The notes under the pieces: generated by a model
What the model was told of the DNA's origin: nothing
The model's input: only the letters and a program-made list of their open reading frames with translations
The model's database searches: none
Shown: positions 1 to 9,538 of the stretch, one piece after another
How the letters are laid out: every line of letters begins with the position of its first letter
Numbering within the stretch: the stretch's first letter is position 1
Program-made: the position numbers and the translations under genes
Assembly: GCA_937942475.1 (NCBI GenBank)
Contig: CALDEP010000043.1
Location: forward strand, 1 to 37,656
Source: an uncultured Aureispira sp.
GTDB lineage: Bacteria > Bacteroidota > Bacteroidia > Chitinophagales > Saprospiraceae
Direction of reading: 5' to 3'
Length of the DNA: 37,656 nucleotides

Positions 1-3000
1 AGAAGCATCTTTAGTACTTTCATAATAACCCAAACCACCTTGATATTTGTACTGACTCAAGACATTGGTGGGTTCCAAACCAGCGGCACGCATATCTTTC
101 ATGTGGACATATTCCATGTCTCTATCAACGATCAATTCAATACGAACTTTGATCAAATCGCCAGGCTCTAAAGTCTCTTTGTCAATCGGTTTTAGAACAG
201 GACCTCTGTCAGTATTAATTTGCTTGAACAGCTTTTTATTCAATTTCAAAGGCGTTTCTTTGAAGTGCGTAATTTTATCCAAGTTCTCAAAATATTGCCA
301 ATACAAAGCCCCCCAAGCCACGACATTATTCGGATTTTCAACCGTAATATTTGCCATATCATTGGTGATTTTATCCGCCGCCCAAGTCGTTTTAAAATAG
401 CCCGTTCCAGCTTCCTTCTTGATTTGAGACTGGTCTAATTTTTTGCCACCCATAGTAATTTCAATCTCCTTGTCGTCCATCAACCAATTATCACCAGACA
501 TCAACAAAGCATAACAAGCCGCAGCGGTAGCTTTGGTCGTTTTCCAATGCGTGGTTTGTTTTGCTTTTAGCAACCAAACTTTCAAATCTTCGACAGACTT
601 AGCATCATTGGCAACGACATCAAACACCTCAATCATCAAAGCGTGCGTTTCGATCGGCAATTGATACCAAAAATAGCCCGAAGGATATTTCCAATACATA
701 CCCATTTCCTCACTATTCAAGGCATTTTCTCTAGCGGCAGCAACAATTTTCTTAGGCGTTTCTAAGTCCGTTCCTTTTCTATGGAAACCCAAAGCCAGCA
801 AACCTTGCATATACATGGACTTATTTCTCCAGTATTTAAGCGCTTGCCCTTCATAATACTTGATGGCTTCCAAAGTCGTTTTATTGGTAATTTTTTGCTC
901 AGAAAAGAAGGTTCTAGCATAGAAATAATGAATCACCATTTGACCTAAGTGATCTTTTTCTAAGTATTCTTTTTCGTTCTTACTGCGTTTTGCCCATTTT
1001 AATAATTCCTTGTAATGAAGCGCCAATTCTACATCAATATAATCCACGGCACGAGTAATCATCTTGACCATTTTGGGATCAGACTGAATGTCTTTGACGC
1101 CCAATTTGTCCAAATGTCCCATACCTTCCACAATATATTGTGTGATGTACCAACTGTCACGCCCACCAGGCATCCAACTAAAACCACCGTTCGCCAACTG
1201 ACGATCTGCCATTTTATCCCTAGCTTTTGCCAGTTCATTGCCCATGCGATTTAAGTCAAATAAAATGCCCACATTTTTCTTTTGAACTTCTTCACTTTGT
1301 GCAGCTAAAACCCAAGGCGTTTCTTCCAATAAAGCATATTTAAGTTCTTGATTTTTTGACAAATTACTCTTCAAAGCCTCTGTATCAATATTCTTCCACT
1401 GGTCAAAGACACGTTTCACCTTAGGGTGAGAATTCGCCACATCAGAAGCCAAACTATTGGCATAATAACGAGAGAAAATTTGCTCGGTACATTCATAAGG
1501 ATATTCCATCAAATAAGGCAGCGATTGAATCGCATACCAAGCAGGATTTTGAGTAAACTCTAAGGTTAATTTGTGGTGTTTCATCGTGGTAGACTTACTC
1601 ACCTCAGCCATGCGCTTGAAGGTAAAGTCTTTAGTTTGATTACCACGAATCGGCAAAGGCTGTGTTTCTGTCACCATCATACGATTGGTCAAGACAGGAA
1701 TCGCAGATTCTTCGCCATCTGAAAAGTCGCCCGCTTTAGCCACCACACGATGTGTAATCGCCGTATTCCAGCCATCAGGAATGTTCAATTTCCAAACCAA
1801 AGGGGCAGATTGCCCTGCTTTTGCTTCAAAAGGAACCGTCGCCTGATTATTACCAAAAGCCACATCAATTGGCTCCATGCTAATGGCATCAAATAATTGC
1901 AATTTAGCACTTCCTTTCATCATTTCCTCAGTCATATTACTGACCTTGGCGGTAAAATAAATCTCATCATTTTCTCTAAAGAAACGAGGGGCATTGGGCA
2001 TGACCATCAAATCTTTTTGAGTAACTACCGTTCTTGTTTCAGAGACAGAAGCCAAGTCTTTGGTATGTCCAAAGAGCATAAATTTCCATTTGGTCAAGGC
2101 TTCGTTCATCGTGAATTTGATGATAATATTGCCCTCTTTGTCTGTCATTAAATCAGGATAAAAGAACACCGTTTCGTTTAAGTTCGTCCGAACCGCTACA
2201 TCGCCAAAATCCTCTTCTGGCGCTTCTTCTAACACTTCAGAATTTTTACCCACAAGAGTTGTTGTTATTACGGCTTCATCAACACTTTCTATTGTTTTGG
2301 TCTCTGAACTAGAGACTTTAGCAGATATAGTAGGTTTTGGTGAAGGTACTGATCTCTTGTTACTCATAGACTGATCTCTTCTTCCACCACCTGAAGGGGT
2401 GCTACTTCTCTGGACAACAGCATCCTCTAATTCATAGACACGACCTCCATCCGAATAATCCCATTCATAGAAAGAAAAACCATTCCAATTGAAGGTTTTA
2501 TAGCTTCTTGATTGAGCATAACTATAAGCATTCCAATTCGAACTTAATGCACTAGATCCAACATAGTAAAAGCTTTGCGTACCTTGTCGGGGCATCCGTC
2601 TGTCATTGCTTGGGTGAATATTAAAACCCCAAGAATTGGCAGCAAAAGCATCTAGAGAAGCATCGTACATACCGGCAAGAAATTCAGCCGCTACTTTATC
2701 TCCTTTATTTCCCGAAATTTTAATTTTCCATTCTTCTTTTTGTCCTGGATATAATTTATCACGAAACGTAGCGTATTCAACTTTTAAATCTTTATTTGTC
2801 CACGGAACATAGATGATTCCACCAGAAGTATGTAGTCGATTGTTTTGAGTGCTGGTCAAATAAAAATGCAGATTGCCACGATGTTTTTCTTCAATAGCAA
2901 TAGAAACCTTTTTTCTTCCTTTAGGTTGAATCCATTCTCTTTTTACAACTTTATTATCGTGCTCAATTTCATACAAAACATAAGCGGCTTTATTATACGT

Positions 3001-6000
3001 TCCAAAATCAATGCTAAGGGTTTCGCCAGGTTCTTTTGTGAACGATTCTTGTGCGACAAACAAGGCATTATTAACAGGCGTTGTCTTTTCTTTAGAACTA
3101 TAAAGCGTAAAGAATTTAACTAATTCGATTGCTTCTCCATATTTATCCTTGGTGTTCAAGCTTACTTTGTAAACTCCTTGAGGCCATTTTTTGATGTTTT
3201 TAAGACTTAATTCTTTTGATTTTTTAGTATCAAAACCTGTTTTTAAAGCTTCTTTGACAACCTTCCAGTTTTGTTGCTCTTCTTCACCTTTATAAGGATA
3301 AGCAGGAAATTGTTCTTTAAATTTCTCGGCAGATAAAATAGTATGATAATCGGGTTTAGTCCAATAACGATCGTTAAAAACCGTACTAGGTGTCTTTAGT
3401 TGCTCAATGAGAATAGAGCCATTCGCTGCTTCAAATTCATTATTCAAATTCTTACTATTAATAGCAAAAGAAGTTGCATGATCTCTATCAACATTTTCAG
3501 GAATCGTTAGACTGATATCAAGTGCAATATAACCTACTCGAACAATCGTTTGAGCCGTATGTGTTTCTCCTGTAATATCTGTTACCGTAGCGTAGACGGT
3601 ATAATTAAATTGCGGATTTTTTTCTTTAGGGATAGAACGATCTGCTAGTGCTTTGAATTTAATTTTATATTCGCCTTTTGCATCTGTTGTCGTTTCTCCA
3701 AAGGCAATTTCTTGCACTTCTTGATTAAAAGGAATGTGCCAACCCCAACGCCAATTCCAATAAGGAAAATTTGCTTTTCGAACCACTCGATATTGTACTT
3801 TTGCACCATCAATATTATTACCAGCATAAGCTTTTGCCTGTCCTTGCACACTAACAGAATCATTGATTTTGAACGATTCTTTGACGGGTAAAGCGAGCAC
3901 TTCAAATTTTGGACGTTTGTACTCTTCTACTCGAAAAGTCTTGCCACTGCTATTTTGACTGTCTTTAATTTGCATTTGACCTGTCAAACCACTTGAAGGA
4001 GCGGTAAAAGAGCCGTTAAAGGTTCCATATTCATTGGTAGTCGTTTTTACTTCCGCAATTTTTTGATAATTAGCATCAAAAAAGGTAATGGTACGAGCCT
4101 GATTAGGGATGATTTTTGGGTTTTTGCCATCCGTCATTTGTCTTAAAACTAAGCCTTTGAAGTAAACCGTCTGCCCTGGTCTGTAAATGGCTCGATCTAA
4201 GAAGAAGGTCGTAAATTCTCGCTCATAAGGTTGGTTCGGGGTATAATTATAATAAGAATCATCCAAAAAGAGTTCATCGTCTTTATGGGTCATTTTTACA
4301 TTAAAAGAATTATTATAAGAGTCCTTCTTTTTGAAATTTTTAGTTTTGAAATAACCGTTTTCATCGCTCTCTGCTGTGCCAGCTTTAACGGTTTCGTATC
4401 GACGCAACAAGCTATTATAATTAGAAATATAAAATTCGGCTTTAACATTTGGAAGCGGCTTTCCTGTCGTTCGATCTGTCAAATAAAATTCTTGTATTCC
4501 TTCATTTGCTTGAGTGCTAAAACTGATGTTTGAAACATAGAAAAAACTATAGGCAATACAGTTTTCGGAATAAGAAAATTTTTCATTTCCAGAAGCAGCT
4601 ATAATATAACGCCCATTTTTTAACTTAGGAATACTAAATTCAACTCGATGTTGTTGATAATCGCCTTCGTTTTTGAGTTCGTTAGACCATTTATAGGCAC
4701 CCGAAAGGCTATTTAGATAGACTGCTCTAGCCTGACCATATTTGCTGTTAAACGTGGTGTATTGTGCTTTGGTAACTGGAATTGCTTTGAAATATAGTTT
4801 GGAAACATTCTTATAAGTAATCAATCCTAAAATTGCTTTGTCAATAGGATTTACTTTCTCTAAATTTAGACTAATACTCTTATTTTTAATGCTTGCCATC
4901 AAATTTTGACAATGAGAAGCCCCATAAGACTTTGGAAAGGCTTCGATTGCTTTTTGGCAAATCTCATAAGCTTTTTTGATGTCCCAACGATATTGATCGG
5001 TAGGAGATGGCTGGTATTTTTGTCCTTGGCTATAATAATATAAAGCAATCTTGTGTGTGATTTCTGTAGAAACTGCCTGCCCTTTATACTTTTTAGCTAA
5101 AGCCTCTAAACGTTCTAAATATAGTAAGTCCTTATCATTACGAATAGAGTTGGTGCGAACAAATCCCAAACGTTTTAAGTCCAAATCAACCAAGGCTTTT
5201 GGATTGTCTAAATGAAAGGCTAGCCCTTTTTGAAACAAGATTAGTGCTTGAAAAGTAGCTGAAAGGCTATCTTTGGCAACCAAGGTACGCTTAGCAAAAG
5301 AAGCAGCGTCCGTAAAATCCTCTTCAGCATCTAAGTAAAACTTATAAGCAGGTTTGGTCAAATAATACTTATTTGACATAGAAAAATCTATCGCTCTGTG
5401 TAGTAAAAAGTCATACAAAGTTGGTCGCAAGCCTTCTACATTAATACCTTTTTGAGTAATGGCACTAAAGGCATCAATCGCCACTTTTTTAGTAGCTTCA
5501 GATTGTAAACTAGCTTGATATAACTCGTATGTTTTTTTTGTGATACGCTCTATATCCCAAGTTCGAATGTCTTCTTGTTTGAATTCTTCTGTAGCGGTTC
5601 TGTCTTTGAACTTATACAGGTTTTGTTCTAAATAACGGTCGTACATTTCTGCCACCATCGACTGCAAGACAGGTTTAATGGGGCTTTTGGCAGTTTTAGC
5701 TTCTTCTTGAAATCGGTAAATACATTTAATTAAGCCGTCTTCTTCTAAACGTCCTTGATATTTATTAATAAAAAGAAGTGCCTTTATGCTTTGTCCAATC
5801 TGGGCAGGATTGTTTGGATTTGCTTTTATTTTAGTATACAACTTCTGACTTGCCTCTAAAGCAGATTTTGTCAAGCCATCGTATTCTAATTTTGATATTT
5901 CTGCCCATTCTTTGGTGTAATTATTGGCTTCTGTTTGTCCAAATACGGTGTTTTGTCCAAATACCAATAGAATACTAAGTAGTATCCAGGTGAATATTTT

Positions 6001-6006
6001 TTGCAT
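1..6006 (-). CDS. Alpha-2-macroglobulin family protein (MG2/A2M domains, thioester), 3' end outside window
   Basis: An uninterrupted frame of 2002 codons runs off the window edge, so the C-terminus is missing. It starts with ATG at 6006 and a Sec signal peptide (MQKIFTWILLSILLVFGQ). About 400 residues of helical, TPR-like sequence follow. An MG2-type region lies near residues 530-690, with YRPGQTVYFKG at about 607. The A2M core (VRTNLNETVFFYPD) is at about 1273. A thioester-type CxEQ motif, CTEQ, has its Cys at residue 1506 (codon 1489-1491). Residues about 1190-1267 are Ser/Pro/Gly/Arg-rich and sit just before the A2M core, where a protease bait region would be. Known bacterial A2M proteins are envelope-anchored traps that capture attacking proteases through bait cleavage and the thioester. 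I infer the same role here. The small lipoprotein gene 61 bases upstream is probably co-transcribed. The family is clear; the trap function is not proven. Confidence 0.9.
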   Translation of the reverse strand, partial: MQKIFTWILLSILLVFGQNTVFGQTEANNYTKEWAEISKLEYDGLTKSALEASQKLYTKIKANPNNPAQIGQSIKALLFINKYQGRLEEDGLIKCIYRFQEEAKTAKSPIKPVLQSMVAEMYDRYLEQNLYKFKDRTATEEFKQEDIRTWDIERITKKTYELYQASLQSEATKKVAIDAFSAITQKGINVEGLRPTLYDFLLHRAIDFSMSNKYYLTKPAYKFYLDAEEDFTDAASFAKRTLVAKDSLSATFQALILFQKGLAFHLDNPKALVDLDLKRLGFVRTNSIRNDKDLLYLERLEALAKKYKGQAVSTEITHKIALYYYSQGQKYQPSPTDQYRWDIKKAYEICQKAIEAFPKSYGASHCQNLMASIKNKSISLNLEKVNPIDKAILGLITYKNVSKLYFKAIPVTKAQYTTFNSKYGQARAVYLNSLSGAYKWSNELKNEGDYQQHRVEFSIPKLKNGRYIIAASGNEKFSYSENCIAYSFFYVSNISFSTQANEGIQEFYLTDRTTGKPLPNVKAEFYISNYNSLLRRYETVKAGTAESDENGYFKTKNFKKKDSYNNSFNVKMTHKDDELFLDDSYYNYTPNQPYEREFTTFFLDRAIYRPGQTVYFKGLVLRQMTDGKNPKIIPNQARTITFFDANYQKIAEVKTTTNEYGTFNGSFTAPSSGLTGQMQIKDSQNSSGKTFRVEEYKRPKFEVLALPVKESFKINDSVSVQGQAKAYAGNNIDGAKVQYRVVRKANFPYWNWRWGWHIPFNQEVQEIAFGETTTDAKGEYKIKFKALADRSIPKEKNPQFNYTVYATVTDITGETHTAQTIVRVGYIALDISLTIPENVDRDHATSFAINSKNLNNEFEAANGSILIEQLKTPSTVFNDRYWTKPDYHTILSAEKFKEQFPAYPYKGEEEQQNWKVVKEALKTGFDTKKSKELSLKNIKKWPQGVYKVSLNTKDKYGEAIELVKFFTLYSSKEKTTPVNNALFVAQESFTKEPGETLSIDFGTYNKAAYVLYEIEHDNKVVKREWIQPKGRKKVSIAIEEKHRGNLHFYLTSTQNNRLHTSGGIIYVPWTNKDLKVEYATFRDKLYPGQKEEWKIKISGNKGDKVAAEFLAGMYDASLDAFAANSWGFNIHPSNDRRMPRQGTQSFYYVGSSALSSNWNAYSYAQSRSYKTFNWNGFSFYEWDYSDGGRVYELEDAVVQRSSTPSGGGRRDQSMSNKRSVPSPKPTISAKVSSSETKTIESVDEAVITTTLVGKNSEVLEEAPEEDFGDVAVRTNLNETVFFYPDLMTDKEGNIIIKFTMNEALTKWKFMLFGHTKDLASVSETRTVVTQKDLMVMPNAPRFFRENDEIYFTAKVSNMTEEMMKGSAKLQLFDAISMEPIDVAFGNNQATVPFEAKAGQSAPLVWKLNIPDGWNTAITHRVVAKAGDFSDGEESAIPVLTNRMMVTETQPLPIRGNQTKDFTFKRMAEVSKSTTMKHHKLTLEFTQNPAWYAIQSLPYLMEYPYECTEQIFSRYYANSLASDVANSHPKVKRVFDQWKNIDTEALKSNLSKNQELKYALLEETPWVLAAQSEEVQKKNVGILFDLNRMGNELAKARDKMADRQLANGGFSWMPGGRDSWYITQYIVEGMGHLDKLGVKDIQSDPKMVKMITRAVDYIDVELALHYKELLKWAKRSKNEKEYLEKDHLGQMVIHYFYARTFFSEQKITNKTTLEAIKYYEGQALKYWRNKSMYMQGLLALGFHRKGTDLETPKKIVAAARENALNSEEMGMYWKYPSGYFWYQLPIETHALMIEVFDVVANDAKSVEDLKVWLLKAKQTTHWKTTKATAAACYALLMSGDNWLMDDKEIEITMGGKKLDQSQIKKEAGTGYFKTTWAADKITNDMANITVENPNNVVAWGALYWQYFENLDKITHFKETPLKLNKKLFKQINTDRGPVLKPIDKETLEPGDLIKVRIELIVDRDMEYVHMKDMRAAGLEPTNVLSQYKYQGGLGYYESTKDAS

Positions 6007-6067
6007 GTTATGTTGGTTTATCTTTGTGTTTGGGTAAAAAATTTGAGCCTGTAAATTAGGGAACGAG

Positions 6068-6622
6068 TTATAATTTATTTAGAAAGCCAGCAGCTTCGAC
6101 TAAGTGATATTTTTGATTCCAATAAATGACTTGAATGTCATAGGCATAGGTTTGATCTTCGCCATTGTCAATCCGAATTTGATAGCTTTGCAATAGGGCA
6201 GGAGAGCCTTCTGAATAAGGCTGTTCGTGGGCAAACTCTAAACCAATGGTTCGAAAAGCAGCCTTGTTAATTTTGATTTGGCTAGGAAGTGCGGCACTAA
6301 AAAAGGCATTGATGCGCTGTTTTTGTGCCATTTGTTCAACGCTAAAATTACGTTTTCCTTCTGGTGTCATTAAATAGGCCTTTGTTTTACTGGCATCTTC
6401 TCCTTGGGCACTGGTTAATAGGTCAAAAATTAAAGCATTATTATCTAATAATTTTAGTAACTTTTTTTCGTCGTTATTCTTTATGCTTTCAATTACTTCA
6501 TGCGACAATTCGTCCATAGAATCAAAGGCAACATAATTATCTCCGTTATAATTCGGATCGCTACAAGCAGTAAATAGACTAAGAAGAAGGAGCGTGAAAC
6601 TTACTTTGAATGTGGTGGTCAT
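6068..6622 (-). CDS. Small lipoprotein of unknown function (184 aa)
   Basis: The N-terminus is a lipoprotein signal (MTTTFKVSFTLLLLSLFTAC) with lipobox FTAC, so the mature protein should be lipidated at Cys20. The mature part is about 165 residues, mixed helix and strand, with no motif I recognise. An acidic helical stretch (residues about 35-65) precedes a more beta-like C-terminal half rich in Tyr and Gln. The gene ends 61 bases before the alpha-2-macroglobulin start on the same strand, so an operon is likely. A role as partner or outer-membrane companion of the A2M protein is possible but rests only on position. Confidence 0.8.
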   Translation of the reverse strand: MTTTFKVSFTLLLLSLFTACSDPNYNGDNYVAFDSMDELSHEVIESIKNNDEKKLLKLLDNNALIFDLLTSAQGEDASKTKAYLMTPEGKRNFSVEQMAQKQRINAFFSAALPSQIKINKAAFRTIGLEFAHEQPYSEGSPALLQSYQIRIDNGEDQTYAYDIQVIYWNQKYHLVEAAGFLNKL

Positions 6623-6638
6623 TGGTGTTGTTTGTATT

Positions 6639-6941
6639 TTATATTCGTTTTAATAAAAGCGTCTCTTTGGCTTTTTTGATAATTTTGAAGGTACCCATTT
6701 TTTTATTCTTAAAACTAACAGGATGAGCACAAAAACCAGTTTGCTGTGCAGATAGTACAAAAATTTCTATGGTATCATCTTTAAGAATATAGGTGCCATT
6801 GGTTTTGTGGAAGCAATCATTGCCACAAGAAGTATTGTATGCTCGCTGTTTGCTTATTGAATATAATAAAAAAAGCCAAAAAGCAGAATGCCTTTTGACT
6901 TTATAGATGTTCGTTCTCTTTTTTTTGGTGTATGAAATTCC
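6639..6941 (-). pseudogene. Start-less open frame (about 100 codons), possible gene remnant or non-ATG gene
   Basis: Reading the minus strand from the stop codon just above 6941 gives 100 sense codons, ending at a TAA at 6639-6641. No ATG, GTG or TTG lies in a plausible start position. The translation nevertheless looks coding: a basic segment and a hydrophobic stretch (HSAFWLFLLYS), then YNTSCGNDCFHKTNGTYIL, then an alternating polar and apolar tail ending KETLLLKRI. This resembles a signal peptide followed by a small Cys-containing secreted domain. It sits between the 3' end of the beta-propeller gene and the small lipoprotein gene, 16 bases before the latter. It could be a decayed gene that lost its start, a gene using a rare start, or chance. 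Confidence 0.35.
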
Positions 6942-6968
6942 TTAAGGAAAGTATAATGTTTTGTAAAG

Positions 6969-9305
6969 TTAGTTTTTAATAACTTTTAAGGTTTCGCTTC
7001 CTATTCTGATGAAATAAACTCCAGCCGTCCAATTTTGTCCTAATTGAAGGTTCCCTTCTGAAAATTCAAGGGTACGCTGTTCAACGACTTGCCCTAGGGA
7101 ATTAAGGACTTCAAGCGCAGCAGGTAAATGAACCTGAGTATACTCTATAGAAATGGTCGTTTGAAATGGATTAGGAGACACCTTTGTTATTGTTTTAGGG
7201 GCGTCTATCGCTTGTACCGCAACGTGGTTTCCTGTAGAATCTACAACAAAAAAGTCATCGACCCACACTCGAACCAAACTGCTTGAATTAACACTATAAT
7301 TAGAGGCTTGGAACCAAACTTGCATGGTGTTGGTCAACGCAACATAATCTTTTAGATAAATATTGGGAGAAGTACTCCAATTGGTGGTGCCAGAACCAGT
7401 AGAAACTCTCATTACCTGTGCTGTATCCATTCCGTTACTAACATAAACTTCTAATGCACCAGATGCTAGCGTTAAGCTATAAAAAAAATATTGAAAACTA
7501 AGGTAAGGGTTGCTTGTGGTACTCAAATCCATCAAAGGAGCTGTTAATATAGTAGCCCCTGAATCCATCCACACAATACTAACAGGAACAGAGTCCAAAG
7601 GGTAAATCCCTGTTGTCATACATTTGTCTCCCAAATCAGTTGCATCCGCATCCAAAAAAGGAAAGAAAAGTCCTGGTATATCATAAAGCTCCAGCCTTAG
7701 CCAATCTCCTCTAGTAACACTTCCTGTAACAGACCAACCTAAATCCAAGGCAAATTCATCTTTATAGCCATTGTTTAATCGAACGATTGTTGACATAGTG
7801 GAATTGATGCTGAAGGAATCTTTTTGTGTTTGATGTCCCCAATGTCCTGTCCATAATTCATAATCTCCTGCTAAGATAGCTTGTTGGAAAATTCCATTGG
7901 CATCAGTCATTCCTGTATAAGTGGTATCAACTGTTTTACCTCTAATTTCTACAATACTATTCGCAATAAGCTGACCGTTTTGCTGATCTTCTACTTGAAC
8001 ATCAAGTAGGAAAATAGGCGTTAATGCAAGCTGAATGTTTTCAATCGTTAACTGCCCGTTTTGTAAGGTGGTGGTGATTGTTTTAGTGTTATAACCCAAT
8101 TTACTAAAGCTTACTTGATAGGTTCCAGCTATTGCCGTTCCTGTTTTGTAAGCACCAAAAATATCTGAATTGGTTGGAGAAATAGTACTACTAATATTTA
8201 TATCAACATTATGCAACAAAGCACCTGTTATAGAATCGGTCACAATCCCTTCTAGCCAACAAGCTCGGACATAATTAGGATTCAAAACATGCAAACCTGT
8301 TTGGCGATCTGAAACCAAAATATTTCCTGAAGGTAAAAAAGGATAAGCTCCCCAAGCACCATCAAAAGAACTTGTTCGAGGAAGTGGATGTGTATCATAA
8401 CGTCCCACTTCAATCAGATTGCTAGGGCGGCTACCATCTAAAATAACCAAACCATCATCATAATAAGAAATAACTAAAAAGTCATTGTGTACATGAACAT
8501 TGTGTGGTACAACACTTGGATTAGGCGTGCGCCAGCGATCTACTCGTTTAATATCAGACAAGTCGGATACATCATAGGCATCTATCCAAGCGCCAGACTT
8601 TTCGTCGGTTGTAAAAAGTGTTTGTCCATCGTCAGACGTCCATAAATTATGACAAAAATCCCTCGAAGTGTTTTGAGTAGCTAATAATTGAGGATTCATT
8701 TTATCGGAAATGTCATAGACCGTAAAAAAGCCATCGTTGATATTAGCAGACCATAAGGTATCCTTATTCACATAAACATCGTGTGCATAAAAGGACGGCA
8801 ACAAAGAGTTGACATAAGTAGGGGTATCTGGATCTATGTTCAAATCAAAATAACCTGGAACGCCTCCAAAACGATTGCTTCCTGCTGTGTATAAAAAACC
8901 TTGCTCATCAATCCACAAATTATGCGCAGAGCTAAATTGGTTGTTAATAAAGTGATGACTAACGCTATTGGGTAAGTCAGATAGGTTGACAACTAACATT
9001 CCGCCACCGCCTTCTGTCACCGCATAAGCATAAGATCCATAGGTTTTTATATCTCTCCAAACACTAAAGTTTGTATTGATATAAGTATGTTCTACAGGGT
9101 TGGCAGGATCGGCAAGGCTAACAATGGAAAGTCCTGCTTGATCGCCCACTAAGGCATATTCTGTTCCAAAAGAATCTACATATCCCCAAATGTCATTCAA
9201 GATAACGTTATAAGGTAAATTACTTATTGGTGTAACATTGTGGTTGGGAATTTGAGCCTGTAGGGTACCAACAATTGATAGACATAATAGTATGAATAAT
9301 CGCAT
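6969..9305 (-). CDS. Choice-of-anchor B family secreted protein with T9SS C-terminal sorting domain (copy 2)
   Basis: This 778-residue protein has a Sec signal peptide (MRLFILLCLSIVGTLQAQ). A beta-propeller-like region built from LVIVD-type repeats follows (residues about 20-345), with the family-typical DIWGYVDSFGTEYALVGD and VWRDIKTYGSYAYAV. A carboxypeptidase-regulatory-like beta-sandwich begins at RACWLEGIVTD (about 350-430), followed by a second similar domain. The last 75 residues are a type A T9SS sorting signal (SPNPFQTTISIEY ... AGVYFIRIG). It should cross the inner membrane by Sec and the outer membrane by the Por system, ending on the surface or released. The gene upstream on the same strand (9539-11938) is a clear paralogue. 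The ligand or substrate is not evident. Confidence 0.9.
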   Translation of the reverse strand: MRLFILLCLSIVGTLQAQIPNHNVTPISNLPYNVILNDIWGYVDSFGTEYALVGDQAGLSIVSLADPANPVEHTYINTNFSVWRDIKTYGSYAYAVTEGGGGMLVVNLSDLPNSVSHHFINNQFSSAHNLWIDEQGFLYTAGSNRFGGVPGYFDLNIDPDTPTYVNSLLPSFYAHDVYVNKDTLWSANINDGFFTVYDISDKMNPQLLATQNTSRDFCHNLWTSDDGQTLFTTDEKSGAWIDAYDVSDLSDIKRVDRWRTPNPSVVPHNVHVHNDFLVISYYDDGLVILDGSRPSNLIEVGRYDTHPLPRTSSFDGAWGAYPFLPSGNILVSDRQTGLHVLNPNYVRACWLEGIVTDSITGALLHNVDINISSTISPTNSDIFGAYKTGTAIAGTYQVSFSKLGYNTKTITTTLQNGQLTIENIQLALTPIFLLDVQVEDQQNGQLIANSIVEIRGKTVDTTYTGMTDANGIFQQAILAGDYELWTGHWGHQTQKDSFSINSTMSTIVRLNNGYKDEFALDLGWSVTGSVTRGDWLRLELYDIPGLFFPFLDADATDLGDKCMTTGIYPLDSVPVSIVWMDSGATILTAPLMDLSTTSNPYLSFQYFFYSLTLASGALEVYVSNGMDTAQVMRVSTGSGTTNWSTSPNIYLKDYVALTNTMQVWFQASNYSVNSSSLVRVWVDDFFVVDSTGNHVAVQAIDAPKTITKVSPNPFQTTISIEYTQVHLPAALEVLNSLGQVVEQRTLEFSEGNLQLGQNWTAGVYFIRIGSETLKVIKN

Positions 9306-9382
9306 CTTATTGAAGTTAATAATGATAAAATATGGGGTCTATTTCTTATTTGTTGGTGTGTAGAGGAACGTAAACTGCTTTA

Positions 9383-9440
9383 TAAAAACAAGTGTTTTTA
9401 AATGATTTGAAGAGTTGAGAATTATTTCATCCTCAACTCT
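9383..9440 (-). terminator. Intergenic hairpins between the two paralogous beta-propeller genes
   Basis: A 9-bp perfect stem (AGAGTTGAG at 9411-9419 with CTCAACTCT at 9432-9440) is followed, in the direction of transcription, by an 8-bp stem (TAAAAACA at 9383-9390 with TGTTTTTA at 9393-9400) that supplies a short T run. This could end or attenuate transcription from the upstream copy. The T run is part of the second stem rather than free, so the call is tentative. Confidence 0.35.
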
Positions 9441-9538
9441 CTAAATCTTTAAATTTATTTTTTTAGAAGGTTTAGAATATTCTAACAAGTAGAATCCTTC
9501 AAGGTTTAGGTAGAACCCTATTTAATTTAAGGTTTAGT

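Noticed and set aside
65-4533. Several plus-strand frames of 72-111 codons opposite the A2M gene
   Set aside because: The minus-strand frame is continuous for 2002 codons with recognisable domains, so these are shadows.
6939-6950. 12-base palindrome TTCCTTAAGGAA as terminator of the beta-propeller gene
   Set aside because: There is no loop room and no T run on the minus strand. It also lies inside the start-less frame.
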